DNA from: Phaeosaccion multiseriatum
Taxonomy: Eukaryota; Ochrophyta, other classes
Assembly: GCA_965112735.1 (NCBI GenBank)
Contig: OZ218959.1
Span: 2,852,001 to 2,916,000, forward strand
Direction of reading: 5' to 3'
DNA: 64,000 nucleotides
Program-made: the position numbers and the translations under genes
Shown here: piece by piece, positions 20,781 through 36,410 of the stretch
Numbering within the stretch: the stretch's first letter is position 1
Layout of the letters: the number at the start of each line of letters is the position of its first letter
The notes under the pieces: generated by a model
Databases searched by the model: none
What the model was told of the DNA's origin: nothing
The model's input: only the letters and a program-made list of their open reading frames with translations

Positions 20781-23700
20781 ATGGAAAATCTGCTGCTCCT
20801 CCCCTTCGCCGCTCTAGTACTTGTTCAGGTGGGTTCATATTCTTGTTTGGTGGGTAGACTGGCTCTCGTCCCTTTCTTTTCAGAGTTTGCTACAGCTGGT
20901 GCCTCCTTCTTCCTCCCCCTCTCCCCCCTCCCACGCCCCCACTTAGCTGCTTAGCTGGCTGCTGCCGTGGTCTTGTTGTCCCGTTCTTCCTAACTTACTT
21001 GGTTGGCTTAGCTACTTCGTCACCTGCGGAATTTTTTCATGGGCGGAATGATGCAGATCCAGCAAGCCCACGCTCTTACCACGGGCCCACCTCGCTCCTC
21101 CCTTTCCTCCCCACTCTTTTGCTTGTGTACTGGCTGCTCTGGTCTATTCAGCCCACGTCGGCGGGTGGGGGTCCACAGCAAGTGGCACGGGTTCTCCATT
21201 ACGACAACAACGTTGACTGCGCTGCTCGCTGCCTGGACATCAACCCAATTGAGCCGTGCTTTGCGGACCCTTCGTGCGCGGATGGGGGTAAGTACTATAG
21301 CCTGACCCTGCTGAGTGATGAGTTCTTCTTGTTGCCACCAGCCCGAGGAATGGCCTTGCTTGCTTTCCTCTCTACACCAACAACACGCAATCCTCCTCTC
21401 CCCCCCTTCCCTCAGTCAGATCAGTGTGAGTTCAGTGAACTCCTCGCCGCCCATCCTCCCCGTGCTCCTGACTGCTGCTTTCCTTCTTGTTTGCCACAGG
21501 CCTGGGGTGCAATGCTGCTGGCATAAGCCAGGAATGCCGCTACTGCTCGTTCGGCGACTTTGGTCCGTGTCCAGCAGATGACAATATGCCTTCGACTGCT
21601 CCACAGACAACCAGCGCTCCAATTGCCAGCGACGATGCCTGCTCCATGCTTTGCCTGGAGATACATGCACCGTCGCCCTGCGTCGTGGATCCTTCGTGTC
21701 TGGACTGTGCCAATGACGCTACTGGCTGTGAGTCTCCCTGGCCTCCCGTCGCGCCACTCTCTCCTCCTCCTCGTCGCGCTCCTCATGACCATCTCTGGCA
21801 GAGTAGATGTTCACTTGACCCTCCTTCCTTTCTCCCCTCCCGCCTTTGACCACCCTTGCTCCTCTTCTACCGCTGCGGACTTTTCTCGAAACGCGCCACA
21901 GGCCTGGGGTGCAATGCTGCTGGCATAAGCCAGGAATGCCGCTACTGCTCGTTCGGCGACTTTGATCCGTGTCCAGCAGATGACGACTCACCACCTAGTA
22001 CCACACCTCCGACTGCTCCACAGACAACAAGCGCTCCAATTGCCAGCGACGATGCCTGCTCCATGCTTTGCCTGGAGATACATGCACCGTCGCCCTGCGT
22101 CGTGGATCCTTCGTGTCTGGACTGTGCCAATGACGCTACTGGCTGTGAGTCTCCCTGGCCTCCCGTCGCGCCACTCTCTCTTCCTCCTCGTCGCGCTCCT
22201 CATGACCATCTCTGGCAGAGTAGATGTTCACCTGACCCGCCCGCCTTTCTCCCCCCCCGCCCTTGACCACCCTTGCTCCTCTCCTACCGCTGCGGACTTA
22301 CATCGAAACGCGCCGCAGGCCTGGGGTACAATGCTGCTGGCATAAGCCAGGAATGCCGCTACTGCTCATTCGGCGACTTTGGTCCGTGCCCAGACGACGA
22401 CTCACTACCTAGTACCACACCTCCGACTGCTCCACCGACTCCGGTATGTGACGTGACCAGGGAGCCCTCTTCCGCTCTCTCGTCTGCCTCATTGCCTCTC
22501 CTCTCTGCTTGTGTCTCCACTCTAACCGGTGCTATACCATGCATGCTCCCATCACCCCCTGCTCTCCCGCTGTCCTTGCTTGCTCCATCGCCTGTCTCAG
22601 GCCCCGACCACCGCCGCTCCGACCCTCGCACCAACGACCGCTGTCCCCACGACGGCACCGAGCACCACCATGGCTCCCACCTCAGCTCCGACGACTGCTG
22701 CTCCCACTGCTGCACCCACTCCGGTATGTTGTGTGGCTGTGCGTAGGGAGCAATCCTCTGGGCTCTCCTCTGCCTCGCTTGCTTGAGTCTCGACTCTGGT
22801 GATGAGTGCTTCACTATGACCCCTGTCTCCCACTGTCCTCGCTCCGTCGTCTGTCCCAGCAGGTCCCGGCCACCGCCGCTCCGACGCTCGCACCAACGAC
22901 CGCTGTCCCCACGACGGCACCGACCACCATGGCTCCGACTTCAACTCCGACGACTGCTGCTCCCACTGCTGCGCCCACTCCGGTATGTGGTGGCTGTCCG
23001 TAGGGAGCAATCCTCTGGGCTCTCCTCTGCCTCGCTTGCGTGTGTCTCGACTCTGGTGATCAGGGCTTCATCATGACCCCTTTCTCCCCTGCTCTCCCAC
23101 TGTGCTCGCTTGCTCCATCGTCTGTCTCAGGTCCCGGCCACCGCCGCTCCGACGCTCGCACCAACGACCGCTGTCCCCACGACGGCGCCGACCACCATGG
23201 CTCCGACTTCAGCTCCGACGACTGCTGCTCCCACTGCTGCACCCACTCCGGTACGTGACGTGACTTTTGTCTCTCAACTCTGGTGACAGGCAGGTGCTTA
23301 ACTTAACCATGCCTCCATCCTCCCCTGCTCGTCCACTGTCCTCGCTCCGTCGTCTGTCCCTGCAGGTCCCGGCCACCGCCGCTCCGACCCTCGCACCAAC
23401 GACCGCTGTCCCCACGACGGCGCCGACCACCATGGCTCCGACTTCAGCTCCGACGACTGCTGCTCCCACTGCTGCACCCACTCCGGTACGTGACGTGACT
23501 TTTGTCTCTCAACTCTGGTGACAGGCAGGTGCTTAACTTAACCATGCCTCCATCCTCCCCTGCTCGTCCACTGTCCTCGCTCCGTCGTCTGTCCCTGCAG
23601 GTCCCGGCCACCGCCGCTCCGACCCTCGCACCAACGACCGCTGTCCCCACGACCGCACCGACCACCATGGCTCCGACGTCAGCTCCGACGACTGCTGCTC

Positions 23701-24608
23701 CCACTGCTGCACCCACTCCGGTATGTTGTGTGGCTGTCCGTAGGGAGCAATCCTCTGCGCTCTCCTCTGCCTCGCTTGCTTGAGTCTCCACTCCGGTGAT
23801 GAGTACACCTAACTTTGTCTCTCAACTCTGGTGACAGGTGCTTAACTTAACCATGCCTCCATCCTCCCCAGCTCGTCCACTGTCCTCGCTCCGTCGTCTG
23901 TCCCTGCAGGTCCCGGCCACCGCCTCTCCGACCCTCGCACCATCCACTGCGTCCCCTAGTGCGGATGTCTTTGAGGAGGCGTGTGACTTCACTTCCGACC
24001 AAAGGTGCGAGGAGTTGGGGTTGGTTTGCTGGCCTGACACCAACACTTGCAGGCCTGGGGGTAGCCTCGGGCAGGCCTGCGAACGTGGGTCGAGGCTTGT
24101 AAATGGATACTCTCGGCGTGCAGTCGATACCTGCGAGGAGGGGCTCTTTTGCATGAGTGACACAAGCACGTGCACCCGTCCTGGCGCTCGCGGCCAGCCC
24201 TGTGATCGCCTCTATGGTGGTGAGAGGTACTCAACAAGTGTGGCGAACACGTGCCGGGAGGGATTGTTTTGTTCGTCTGACACCAACACGTGCAGCAGTC
24301 CCGGTGTCGAAGGGAGTTTGTGCCACATAACCTACAGAGGGAACTGCTGCCGTCAACCCGTAGTCCTTGCCTCTACTTGCGGACAAGGTCTGACATGCTT
24401 TTGCGAGGGAAACGAGACTCCCTGTCGCGTAGGGGTTGGCGAGGACCGGGGGCCCTATACGTGCTCGCTGGAGGGAGCCGAGGGGGACGCATGCAGAGGG
24501 GACACAAGTCCAAATGACAGCACGTGTCGTCCAGACTTGTCCTGCTCAGGGTCAGATGATGACCCACGGGTGTGCGTGGAGGACAACTACTACAACCAGT
24601 ACTTTTAG
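20781..24608 (+). CDS. secreted cysteine-rich protein with repeated Pro/Thr/Ala linker exons
   Basis: Eleven exons: 20781-20828, 21179-21287, 21500-21727, 21902-22144, 22319-22443, 22601-22723, 22863-22982, 23131-23250, 23366-23485, 23601-23720 and 23910-24608; 684 residues, phases consistent. Exon 1 is a signal peptide (MENLLLLPFAALVLVQ). Exons 2-5 hold repeats of a Cys module (GLGCNAAGISQECRYCSFGD and DDACSMLCLEIHAPSPC). Exons 6-10 each encode about 40 residues of APTTAAPT-type linker, likely O-glycosylated. Exon 11 begins with linker and ends in a Cys-rich domain with internal repeats (TCEEGLFCMSDTSTC, TCREGLFCSSDTNTC). Exons 6-10 are phase 0-0, so copy number can change without a frameshift. 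This looks like a wall or extracellular matrix protein, or an adhesin. An ATG at 20754 in the same frame would add nine residues before the signal peptide. I recognise no named family. Confidence 0.75.
23251..23720 (+). repeat. tandem 235-bp intron-plus-exon duplication
   Basis: Unit 23251-23485 (intron 115 bp, exon 120 bp) is followed directly by 23486-23720, with identical intron sequence as far as I can compare and only a few exon differences. Earlier linker exons (22601, 22863, 23131) and the Cys-module exons (21500 and 21902) are older copies of the same kind, with flanking introns also alike. Confidence 0.9.
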
Positions 24609-25206
24609 TACATCAAATTTTTTAGGAAAGGGAAAAAGCGATGAAAGCCGAAAAACTTAATATTAAAATGGATAGGCATCTCAAAGAGCCACACGAAGAA
24701 GCTTTTTGCTACAAGTGTCCAAAATATATCGGGGGCGATAATTTGCTATTCTAACGCAAATCGAGTGACAAAATGATTGCTTGGCATCTCCCCGTTTCCT
24801 AGTAGCCTCTTCCCACACCCATCATCTCGGCATTTGTTCAGTTGGTACCGCGCCTCTACCATTCATTCTGTCGGCACGTCTATTTCCCCTCCTCGCCTCT
24901 ACCATTCATTCTGTCGGCACGTCTATTTCCCCTCCTCGCCTCTACCAATCCATTGCACTTGGCCACTTGGCATGCTTTGCTGACTTACCACTCTCGTCTT
25001 CTTGAGCTGTAGTTGTCGGGCCCTCTAACCTCTACCACCACCACCTTACTCAACCTCTGTTCATTCGCCTTCTCCCACCCATGACTCTCTCGGCACCTGA
25101 CTCACTTCTCTTCCTTCATGTTCAGCTTGACCGATCCTTCACCAACCATCCTCTACACGCGTCGCCTCTTGTGAATCCGTTCACGATTCACTTTTGTCTC
25201 ACAGAA
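24609..25206. other. intergenic, convergent 3' ends
   Basis: No gene seen. It holds an A-rich stretch after the stop (24610-24780) and a perfect 43-bp tandem duplication (24853-24895 and 24896-24938). Confidence 0.6.
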
Positions 25207-26294
25207 TCACTTGTCCTTCTTGGCCAGAGTAGCCGCTGTAGAAGCTTTGGCCGGTGCCTTCTTTGTCTTGGCCTTGCCTGGCGGAGGCGGCACCCCCGTC
25301 ACAATGTACAGCACGTCGTGCGCCTTGGAGAAGGGGTTGAATTGGGGTCCGAAATACGTCTGTGCCCACCCAACCACAACCAGGAAGGTAACGGCAATGA
25401 GCTTGGCGTTTCGATTGTCGTACACCTCTTTCGGTAGATGGGCTTGCACGTTCGGGTCGTGGGTAGCAAAGTGGTAGAAGGTAGAGATGTAGAATGCGCT
25501 CTGTAACGGCCACACGGCGCCTGCCTTGAGGGCGGAGAGGCCTTTGTCCAGGGGGAGGAAGAGCCCCCCTGCACCGCCGATGGTGGCGAGGACGATGGGT
25601 CCGAAGATGGGCATGTGGTAGTACTTGCCGGCCTTTCGGATTCATTCACAGATGGGGAGCATGGATGGAGGCGGTGGGGGCGGGAAGGGAAGGGAGTGAG
25701 CTTCGTTTGTATGCACGCAGGGAGTGTAGGCAGTACATGTGCGCATACGCAGGGAGGGAGAAGAGAGAGGGCGCGCGAGAGAGAGCGAGAGCGAGAGAGG
25801 GAGGGATGGAGAGCGAGATGGAGAAAGTGGAGAGATGGAGAGGGATGAGAGGGACAGGGGACAGGGGGGGAAAGAGAGGGGTGGGGGGGGGGGAGAGGGA
25901 GAGCGGGAGAGGGGAGAAGAGGGAGAGCACATAGAGAGAGAAGAGAGGGAGGCCCGTTGCACCACAGTGTCAGCCGACCCAACGCCGAGCGAGGCGTCGT
26001 TTCGTTCCATCCGTGCCAATCCCCCCCCCCCCCTGGCTTGCGGAAGCTCGCGAGCTCGCTATGTACGCTCTTCCTGGGGTAAAAGGAGCAGAGCGGACTC
26101 TTCTCTCCCCTCCCCGTCCCCTCCCCTCTCCTGTACGTCCATCCTTCTCCCTCCCTGCCAGCTCGTCCTCCTCGTCCTCCTCCTCCTCTTCTTCTTCGTG
26201 CTCCTGCTCCTCCTGCTCCTCTTCCTCCTCCTCCTCCTCCTCCTCCTCCTCCTCCTCCTCCTCCTCCTCCTCCTCTTCCTCCTCCTCCTCCTCC

Positions 26295-26326
<32 letters not shown>

Positions 26327-27237
26327 CTCCTCCGCCGCCGCCTCCTCCTGCTCCTCCTTATCCACCCACTCACCTCGATGACCTTGAATGCCATGTCCAC
26401 CATCCCACATACGGCCTTCCCTCTGAACATCTCAAAGAAGGTGATGAGTACAAAGGGCATACCGGGAAGCGCTCGCACACGGCCCCACACATTGGAGGCT
26501 TGGAATACAATGAACCAGGCGGTGCAGACAAATGGCACAATGAGATCATTGGTGAGCATGACGGGAGGCTTTCCGAGGAGGAAGGGTGCAATGATGCCAC
26601 CGCCGAAGGTAAGCATGAAGGTCATGACCAGCGACAGGGCCCAGAACATGGGGTTGGCATCATCCATAGCTTTCACCTGTGTATTTTTGCGGGCAGGCAG
26701 GCAGGTGGGCAGGCAAAGGGAGGGGTGTCAGCAGGGCTGGCAGGTATCCAAGCAGGTAGGAAGGTAGTTGGGGCGGGGCAAAGAGGAGGGTGTGTGGTGT
26801 CAGCAGAAAGGTACGATTGGGCACCGAGAGGGATCAGAGAGATGGAGACAAGACCTGGGGGGGGGGGGGGGAGAAGAACGTACAAGGGACAAGCCATGCT
26901 ATTGGAGTGGCCAAAGGCTGACATCTGCACACATAGGACATCACCAGGATGTGAAAGAAAAAAGGGGGTGGAAGGAAATGTGTTCTCTTCTAGATGTGAG
27001 GGATGTCATTGCTCCTCACGTCAGCCTTCGTTCGCCTTGCACCACTTCCTCTACCCCAATCCCCTCCCTGCGCCAGCATGAACACACAGCGCCACGTTAC
27101 TACTAACCCCATACTTCTCGTTCCCTCACCTTCGAGGCCCCCACGAGGCAGAAAACGAAGAGAGTGATCAAATCCAGGTGCTCATACTCCTGTAGAAGGA
27201 ACTTGGAGGTGTAACTCCAAGCATCTCCAATCTCCAT
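25207..27237 (-). CDS. TRIC-type (TMEM38) cation channel-like membrane protein
   Basis: Exons 27237-27130, 26676-26374 and 25632-25207, all phase 0, 278 residues. Hydrophobic segments match the TRIC layout of seven helices: LITLFVFCLVGA; ALSLVMTFMLTFGGGIIAPF followed by LLGKPPVMLTND (the FGG and LL..PP signature); IVPFVCTAWFIVFQ; a helix with ITFFEMFRGKAV; IFGPIVLATIGGAGGLFLPL (the GGAGG signature); and a terminal LIAVTFLVVVGWAQTYFG. A Lys/Ala-rich tail follows, as in animal TRIC channels, which act as K+ counter-ion channels for Ca2+ release in the ER. Length fits the family. Intron 2 carries a long GGA/GAA array just after its donor. Confidence 0.75.
26161..26370. repeat. CTC/CTT array in TRIC intron
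   Basis: About 200 bp of CTC with CTT and GTC interruptions. In the minus-strand transcript it is a GGA/GAA purine tract beginning only a few bases after the donor at 26374. Confidence 0.85.
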
Positions 27238-27644
27238 GCTGAAAGGGTGGAAGCAGAGAGATGCGAAGAACGAGGGAGAGGGAAGAAAAAAGAAAAATGT
27301 CGCGCGGATCTTGATGACTGAAACTGAAACTCACACGAAATCGACCGCATCGACACCCAACATTTTTCGATTTTCACCAACTTCCTCCTCCACAGACAAA
27401 AGAGGCAAGCTTATAAAGTGTCACGTACAAAGCACACCATAGTATCCACTCGCGAAGGGTGGCAGCAGCAGCAATGTACTGAGAGGCTTCTTCCACAGAC
27501 AAAGCCAAAGAGCGAAGCAGCACCTGTGAGAGCAAAGCCAGGAGCTCAGGTCCGCACCGAGTTGCCGGTGGACAAAGGCAGGAGAGAGGAGGGGAGAGGA
27601 GGGGAGAGCTGCAGCAGCAGTGAGGACGAGAAATTGTACAGAGA

Positions 27645-29255
27645 ATGTTTGAGAATGGGGGGAACGGGATGGGGCTCCCGGAGGTGGAGACGACTCTGAA
27701 CGGGCAGAAGAGGGTGGCATCCTTCGCCTCATTGGATGATAGTGATTTGCTTCGTATGAGGTCGGCAAGCTCCTTTGGGTGGTATGATGAGTCTACGCAA
27801 TTAGACACCCCAGATACAAGGTGAGAGCCCCCCTTACTGACCGGCTTGTTAGCCCGGCTTGTTAGCCCTGCCTTCCCCTCTCTGGGACCCTACGCATAGT
27901 GAGAGCACGTGAAGGGAGGAAGCACGCCCCCCACTCTTAACCCCTTTGCACTTTGCGGCTGCTCTACCTCTGCCCCCCCCCCTATCCATCTGGTGTGATG
28001 CGCGAGCAGTAGCTTCATGCAGATCAGAGACTGGCGCGAGATCGACGGGGACGACAACAACCCAGCGCAGACGTGGAGCTGGTTTGGGAAGGGGGGCGCG
28101 GGAGGAGGGAGCTCCTTCACTCTCGACCAGGAACAGGGGCGGACGGGGAACGGGAACCACATGTCCGGTAATGACGACGGGGCAGTAGGGGCAGCAGCAG
28201 CGGCGGCAGCGGCAGCAGCGGTAGCAGCAGGAGCAGGAGCAGACAACCGGGAGGGAGACAAGGGTCAAGGCAGCAAGAAGCGCAAGGGATGGCGGGGGGT
28301 GGGGGGGGTGGCCATGCACATCAACAATGAGCAATTCGTCACCACCACCAAGACATTCTACTCCAACAAGGCCGAGCCTGTCCCTTATGCGGTGGCTATT
28401 GGCGCCATCCGAGTCCTGGATGGTCGCGGGGGAGGGCATGCTCAGTACGAGGTGGTGCTATCTACTAACACCCACATTACGCGGTGTTGGAAGAGATTTA
28501 GCAACTTCAAGCTCCTCGCAGAGTACGCAAAGGTCGGTGGGGGAGTGAAGTGAGGGTGAGGGTGAGGGAGAGAAGGGGGAGACAGAGACCCGGAGGGGAG
28601 GAGACGGAGGGGAGGGAAGGAGGCGCAAGGCCGTTATCTCCTCTCGAAGGGGCGTGAGTGGCGTGCACGGGGCGAGCGAGGTCACTCCCTCCCTTCCTCC
28701 AAGATGCTTGATGCTTGGGGGAAGGCGTTACGGATAGGGCATGTCGCGAGACAGACGGACAGACAAACAAACTCTTTTGGTTTTTATTCCTGCTTCCATT
28801 CCTGCTTATATCGCCATGAATGGCCCTCTCCCCCCCCGCCTCCCACCCGAAGGAGGGGCCTGGGTGACCAGCCACTTACGTGACCCCACCCAACCTCCCT
28901 CTCCCTCCTCCCCCTCCCTCCCTCCCTCCCTCCCTCCCTCCCTCCCTCCCTCCCTCCCTCCCTCCCTCTCCCTCCCTCCCTCCCTGCCTGCCTGCCTTCC
29001 TTCCTTCCTTCCCCCTTCCTTCCTCCCTTCCTTCCCCCCATATGCCCCCAGATGTCCGATATGGTGCGTACGGTGGACGCGTGGGCCACCATAACGGAGA
29101 AGCAGCGCTTCTTCCGCTGCCTGGAGGCGAATTACCTCCGCACCAAGTGCTACTTGCTCGAAAAGTTCCTGGCCCAGCTGCTGTTCGACTTGCCCACGCC
29201 TTCGCTGCTTCTCACCTTTGTGCAGGTGAGGGGGTACAGTGCTTTACATACATGA
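27645..29255 (+). CDS. PX-domain (phosphoinositide-binding) protein
   Basis: Exons 27645-27820, 28010-28532 (start could be 28013) and 29052 onward. The PX pattern is AQYEVVLST, then a Trp/Arg phosphate-binding turn as CWKRFSNFKLLAEYAK, and the C-terminal helix FRCLEANYLRTKCYLLEKFL and PTPSLLLTFVQ. PX domains bind PI3P-type lipids on endosomes. The N-terminal half is Gly/Ala-rich and disordered. A canonical PxxP loop is not evident, so lipid binding is uncertain. The end is uncertain: reading on from FVQ gives a stop at 29253-29255, but the GTGAGG at 29226 could also be a donor to an exon I could not find. Confidence 0.6.
28906..29035. repeat. CCCT array abutting an acceptor
   Basis: About 130 bp of CCCT/CCTG/CCTT units in PX intron 2, ending some 15 bases before the AG at 29050-29051, in effect an extended polypyrimidine tract. 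Confidence 0.85.
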
Positions 29256-29899
29256 ATGCATATGTGTGACGGGGAGACTGGTGTAGGGTAGGGTAGGGTA
29301 TAAGGTAGGGTAAGGTATCACAGGACAGGGCGCGGTAGTTGGCGGCTTGTTTGCTCTGGCATGTCGGAGTACTGATTGGGAATATTGACTTACGAGCTTA
29401 AAGGAGGTGGGATTGATTCGAGACCAAGAGCCCCCTCGTCTCGCTGCTCTCTGGCGCTCCTCCTTGCCTCGCCCAGTTTTTTTCCGACCCTGCCTGAACT
29501 GCCGTACCACGCCAACGTCTGGGGGGGTTCCTTTTAAGGCCCTTACCCATATGCCAGGGGATACTATCCAGGGCGAATGAGCTGAAGCGAACTGTTTGCC
29601 CCCCCGTTCCCCCCTCCAACTCGATTTCCCGCGCTTTGCCCACGCCACTTGCTGCAGGCGCCGATTTCGACTTTCATGCGTGAAGCTTCGTGAATCACGA
29701 GTGGCGCAATGCACGCACGCACGCGCACACATGTACCGAGACACACATACCGAGATGGAGCTTGACAGGGAGGGAGGAAAGACAGAGAGAGGGAGAGACA
29801 GACAGACAGACAAGACAGACAGGGGGTGAGAGAGACAGATACGGAGAGATGAGCGAGAGAGACAGAGAGAGAATGAGAGAGAGAGGAAGAGAGAGAGAA

Positions 29900-29934
<35 letters not shown>

Positions 29935-30439
29935 GGGGTACAGAACCACCTCCGATCCATCGGAAGCTTTGCTTTGCTTAGCTCTCCTTCCACCAGTCGG
30001 AGAGGCGTCCATCCCGTCTCCGGTGATATACCGCAGTGAAGGGCACCGATGGAAGTGAAGAACCAACGAGGGCACTGGAAACATGCACTTCCCTCTACGC
30101 GTGCGTGCGTGCGTGCGCTGTCAGGGGTTAGGGTTAGGACGGGGAAATGGCACCTGACGGCGACGGAGGCAGGCACCCACCACCATTCCCAGTCAAGGAG
30201 GGGCGGGAGTGCCATATGGGGATCATATGGGCGTGGTTATGTGTACGCACACCATCCCGTAGACACACCAAGTTGGGCAAGTAGTAGGTCGATGGATATG
30301 GTCTTCGGATGAAGCCCTTGTCGCTCTCTGGGTCCATCCATCGATTGCCCTCTGCCTGGAGTCGAACGGGGGCACCCAGATGATGATGATGAGGATGATG
30401 ATGAGGATGATGATGAGGATGATGATGATGATAATGATG

Positions 30440-30471
<32 letters not shown>

Positions 30472-30923
30472 GATGATGACCTCGAAGCAAATGGACGGGG
30501 AAGGGGATGGGGATGCGGATGGGCAGTGCGGCACGTGAAAGGCCTTTTGTTGTTTGGTGGTTGGGTTGGACCCACACACCACCACAAGAGAGGCCACAGA
30601 GTTTGAGGCGGGGAGAGGGGGTGCGGGCTGGGGTGATTGAGAGATAACTTGACGCTGTATGGATGGCCAATACTCAATCCACAATTCATCATTATATTGG
30701 GGAAGCTGCGGTCGGGCTGCGCCACGCGTAGCGTAATGTAATTTAAGTATACGTGTTTGATTTGTTGTTGTCTTGTTCTACTCTCCTTCCCTTCTCCTCC
30801 TTACACTTCATTACTGCTACGACAAATGAAGCTTGTTCGCATAGTACCCTCATGGAAGAAGAGTGGGAGGAAAAGAGAGGAGGATGGTTGTAATGGCCTG
30901 TTCGCCTTAGTCTTGATGAATCA
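29256..30923. other. gene-poor stretch
   Basis: No supported gene. It contains a TAGGG-type degenerate array (29286-29320), AGAC and GA arrays (29790-29932), GGGTTAGGGTTAGG telomere-like sequence at about 30124, and a GAT array (30378-30480). ORFs over it are products of these repeats. Confidence 0.55.
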
Positions 30924-33802
<2,879 letters not shown>

Positions 33803-34519
33803 CTTCCAACGCCGCGTGCTCTACAGTGTAGAGCTTTCCCCACGAAGGGGGGAACTTTACCACGAAGGGGGGGGAGGACACAGTTTCAGAATTTAATCGC
33901 CAATTGTGAGCGGGGTGAAATACCAACCGACCCAATGGTCATATAGTACAGCGGGGGAGGTAGGGCGCCACAGATGAGGTGAGGATTAGGATGAACATGA
34001 TATCCCCGTGCCGGGGAGGAGGGGAGGGTGGGTGGATAGTAACTTGCTTGTGGGGTGAAAGTGACTTACACTGTGCGGCTGGCTGCTGGCTGGCCGGGAG
34101 GGAGGGAGGGTGGTTGGGGGTGGGCTGTATACGGAGCGATTCTCTCCGCTGCTTTTCACGAGTCAAACATGCGAAGTCACTTTATATGTATTGATTAAGG
34201 TTCATTCAGTAGGTAACGGTAGTGTGTCATACGTTCGTAAGTGTACACGTACCAGTACAAGCCAAATATAAATATAGCGTCCTTTGTTCTGAGCTCCGGA
34301 CGACGGCGTAGCTACTTAACATCATCACATAGCCGATGGTATCGTATGGTGGTTTACGTTGGTTCTGACCACCAGCTAGGCGTGGCAGCTCGCTCTGTGT
34401 GGCAGTGCGAGGCAGCCAGTCCAGCAGCCGCCCAACTGTCCCGAGGGGGGGGGGGGTGCGTGCGGAGGGCATCACATATCAAGACAGAGTTCTAGACATA
34501 AAACACCAAGCAAGCAGCG

Positions 34520-34553
<34 letters not shown>

Positions 34554-34697
34554 CTATAATGCAATGGTGTGCAGCACCAAGAGGCAGAGCCAGCAGTGCC
34601 CAGGGCGTGGTGCGTCGAGATGGAGCGAGGCTGCGAGCAAAGCAAGTCGATTCGACTCGAGGAGACTTGCCTTGCCTTGCCTTGCCTGCTTCCTCCA
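33803..34697. other. intergenic
   Basis: No supported gene. A CCACGAAGGGGGG(A/G)A direct repeat lies at about 33840 and 33860. An AAC array (34520-34553) lies beyond the 3' end of the zinc-ribbon gene. Confidence 0.5.
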
Positions 34698-35560
34698 TCA
34701 CATAAGGGGTCCCCAGGTAGCCGCCCCAGCAGCAATACTCGCAGGACCAGGCCCGCCGAGAGCGGCCTCGTAGGCCAGTGTCTCCTCGTATGTGGCCACG
34801 AGCCGGGGTTTTGTCGGGTGCTGCTGGTGGTGTGCGGTGGCCGTAACGGCGGTGGTGGTGTCAGTGGTGCTGGAAGAGCACAAGGAAGAAGGAAACCGAG
34901 TAGCTATCATCCCCCACGAGCCTGTGGTCGTGGCAATTCCTCCTCCGACGAGTGAGAAGTAGTTGTTGTTGATGTTGTTGTTGGTGTTGACGTTGTTGTT
35001 GGTGTCGTTGGTGTTAATAATATTGTTGTTGCTGTCTCGGCCGTGCAGGAGTGGCCCACATGCTGTTCCGCTCGCACCACAGCGAAGGGGAGGAACTGCC
35101 AAGGATGGACCTGCTGCCCCTGCTCCTGCTCCCGGTGCGGCCAAGGCGGACGGACCGGATAGTAACAGCGATACCGCCCTCGACGGTGACAGTGCCATGG
35201 ACGGCGAGACCGGAGCCCCGCCACCGGAAGTGAGAAGATTGGACGTACTACCTCTTGTTCCAGGACGAAGCGGTCCAAGAAAGGGGGAGTAGTAGGGCAC
35301 CGAGTCGTGGTGGTGGTGGTGGTGGTGGTGGTGGTGATGGTGGGGGTGAGGGCCAGCAGCATCGGGGCCTCCGAATCTGGAGCCTGCGACTGGCAGGGTC
35401 CCTGCTATCCTCTGCTGGCCCTGGTCCTGTTGGTGCTGCTGGCATCCGTCCTCCTCGCGTCCGTAGAACGAGGCGTCGCTCTCCCCCCCTTCGCGATGAA
35501 CAAGGCCGCCCTCCTGAAGACGCTGCTCTGTGCGCGGGCTTGGGAGCGAGAGCGGAATGT

Positions 35561-35617
<57 letters not shown>

Positions 35618-36376
35618 TGCTACTGAGGGGGACGATCAATTCGACGCCGGAGTCCATCAAGTCCGCGCCCACGCCCGCCGCGCCCGCCGCTGCCATTGCT
35701 GCTCCTGCTCGTGCTCCTGCAGCTGCGGCTGCCGCGCCATCGTTGGTCGCCCCATTGCGCCCCCCGCGCTGCACCCCGACTCCGCTGCTGCACCCCCCCA
35801 AGCCGACAAGCGATGAGATCGAGGGGGCTCCATCGGGCGCAGACTGAGGGCTACTGTTGTGGTCGAAACCGATGCTAAAGTCCAGCAGAACGCGCTCCTC
35901 CTGCGACCCAATTGAGCCGCGCCGCTGCTGCTGTTCCAAGCGCTGCTGCCGCTCCTGCTGCCTCGATAGTCTTGATGTTGAAGAAAGCCCCTCAAAGAGG
36001 CCATGTTCCTCCGTGGGCTGCCTCTGCCCCTGCTGGTGATGCTGCGGGCCTTCCTCGTCAATGACGTTCACGGTCGGAAGAAAAAGGGGGCTGGTGCTGG
36101 TGTTGGTGCTGGCCGTGCCGTCGTTCTTTGCAAGGGCGGCAGTTGATTCGGCCTCCGACGAGAAGGGAAAGGCGAAGGACAACACATCCGGCGAGGAGGG
36201 CTCCTCCCCCCCCTCCGCGCTGCCGCCGGTGCTGGGGCCAGAGAAGAGGCCGAGGGTCAAGTACTTGTGGGCCTCTCCGGGCGGCGTTGAAAGGCCAAAC
36301 GAGGGCACCGGAAAGAAGGAGAGGAGGGGCGGGGGGAGCTGGTGCTGGTGCTGTTGTTGCTGGAGAAGAGATGAAA

Positions 36377-36410
<34 letters not shown>

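Noticed and set aside
29244-30215. 323-residue minus ORF
   Set aside because: Mostly GA-array translation (SLSLSL) with no domain and no good start; no splice-supported partner.
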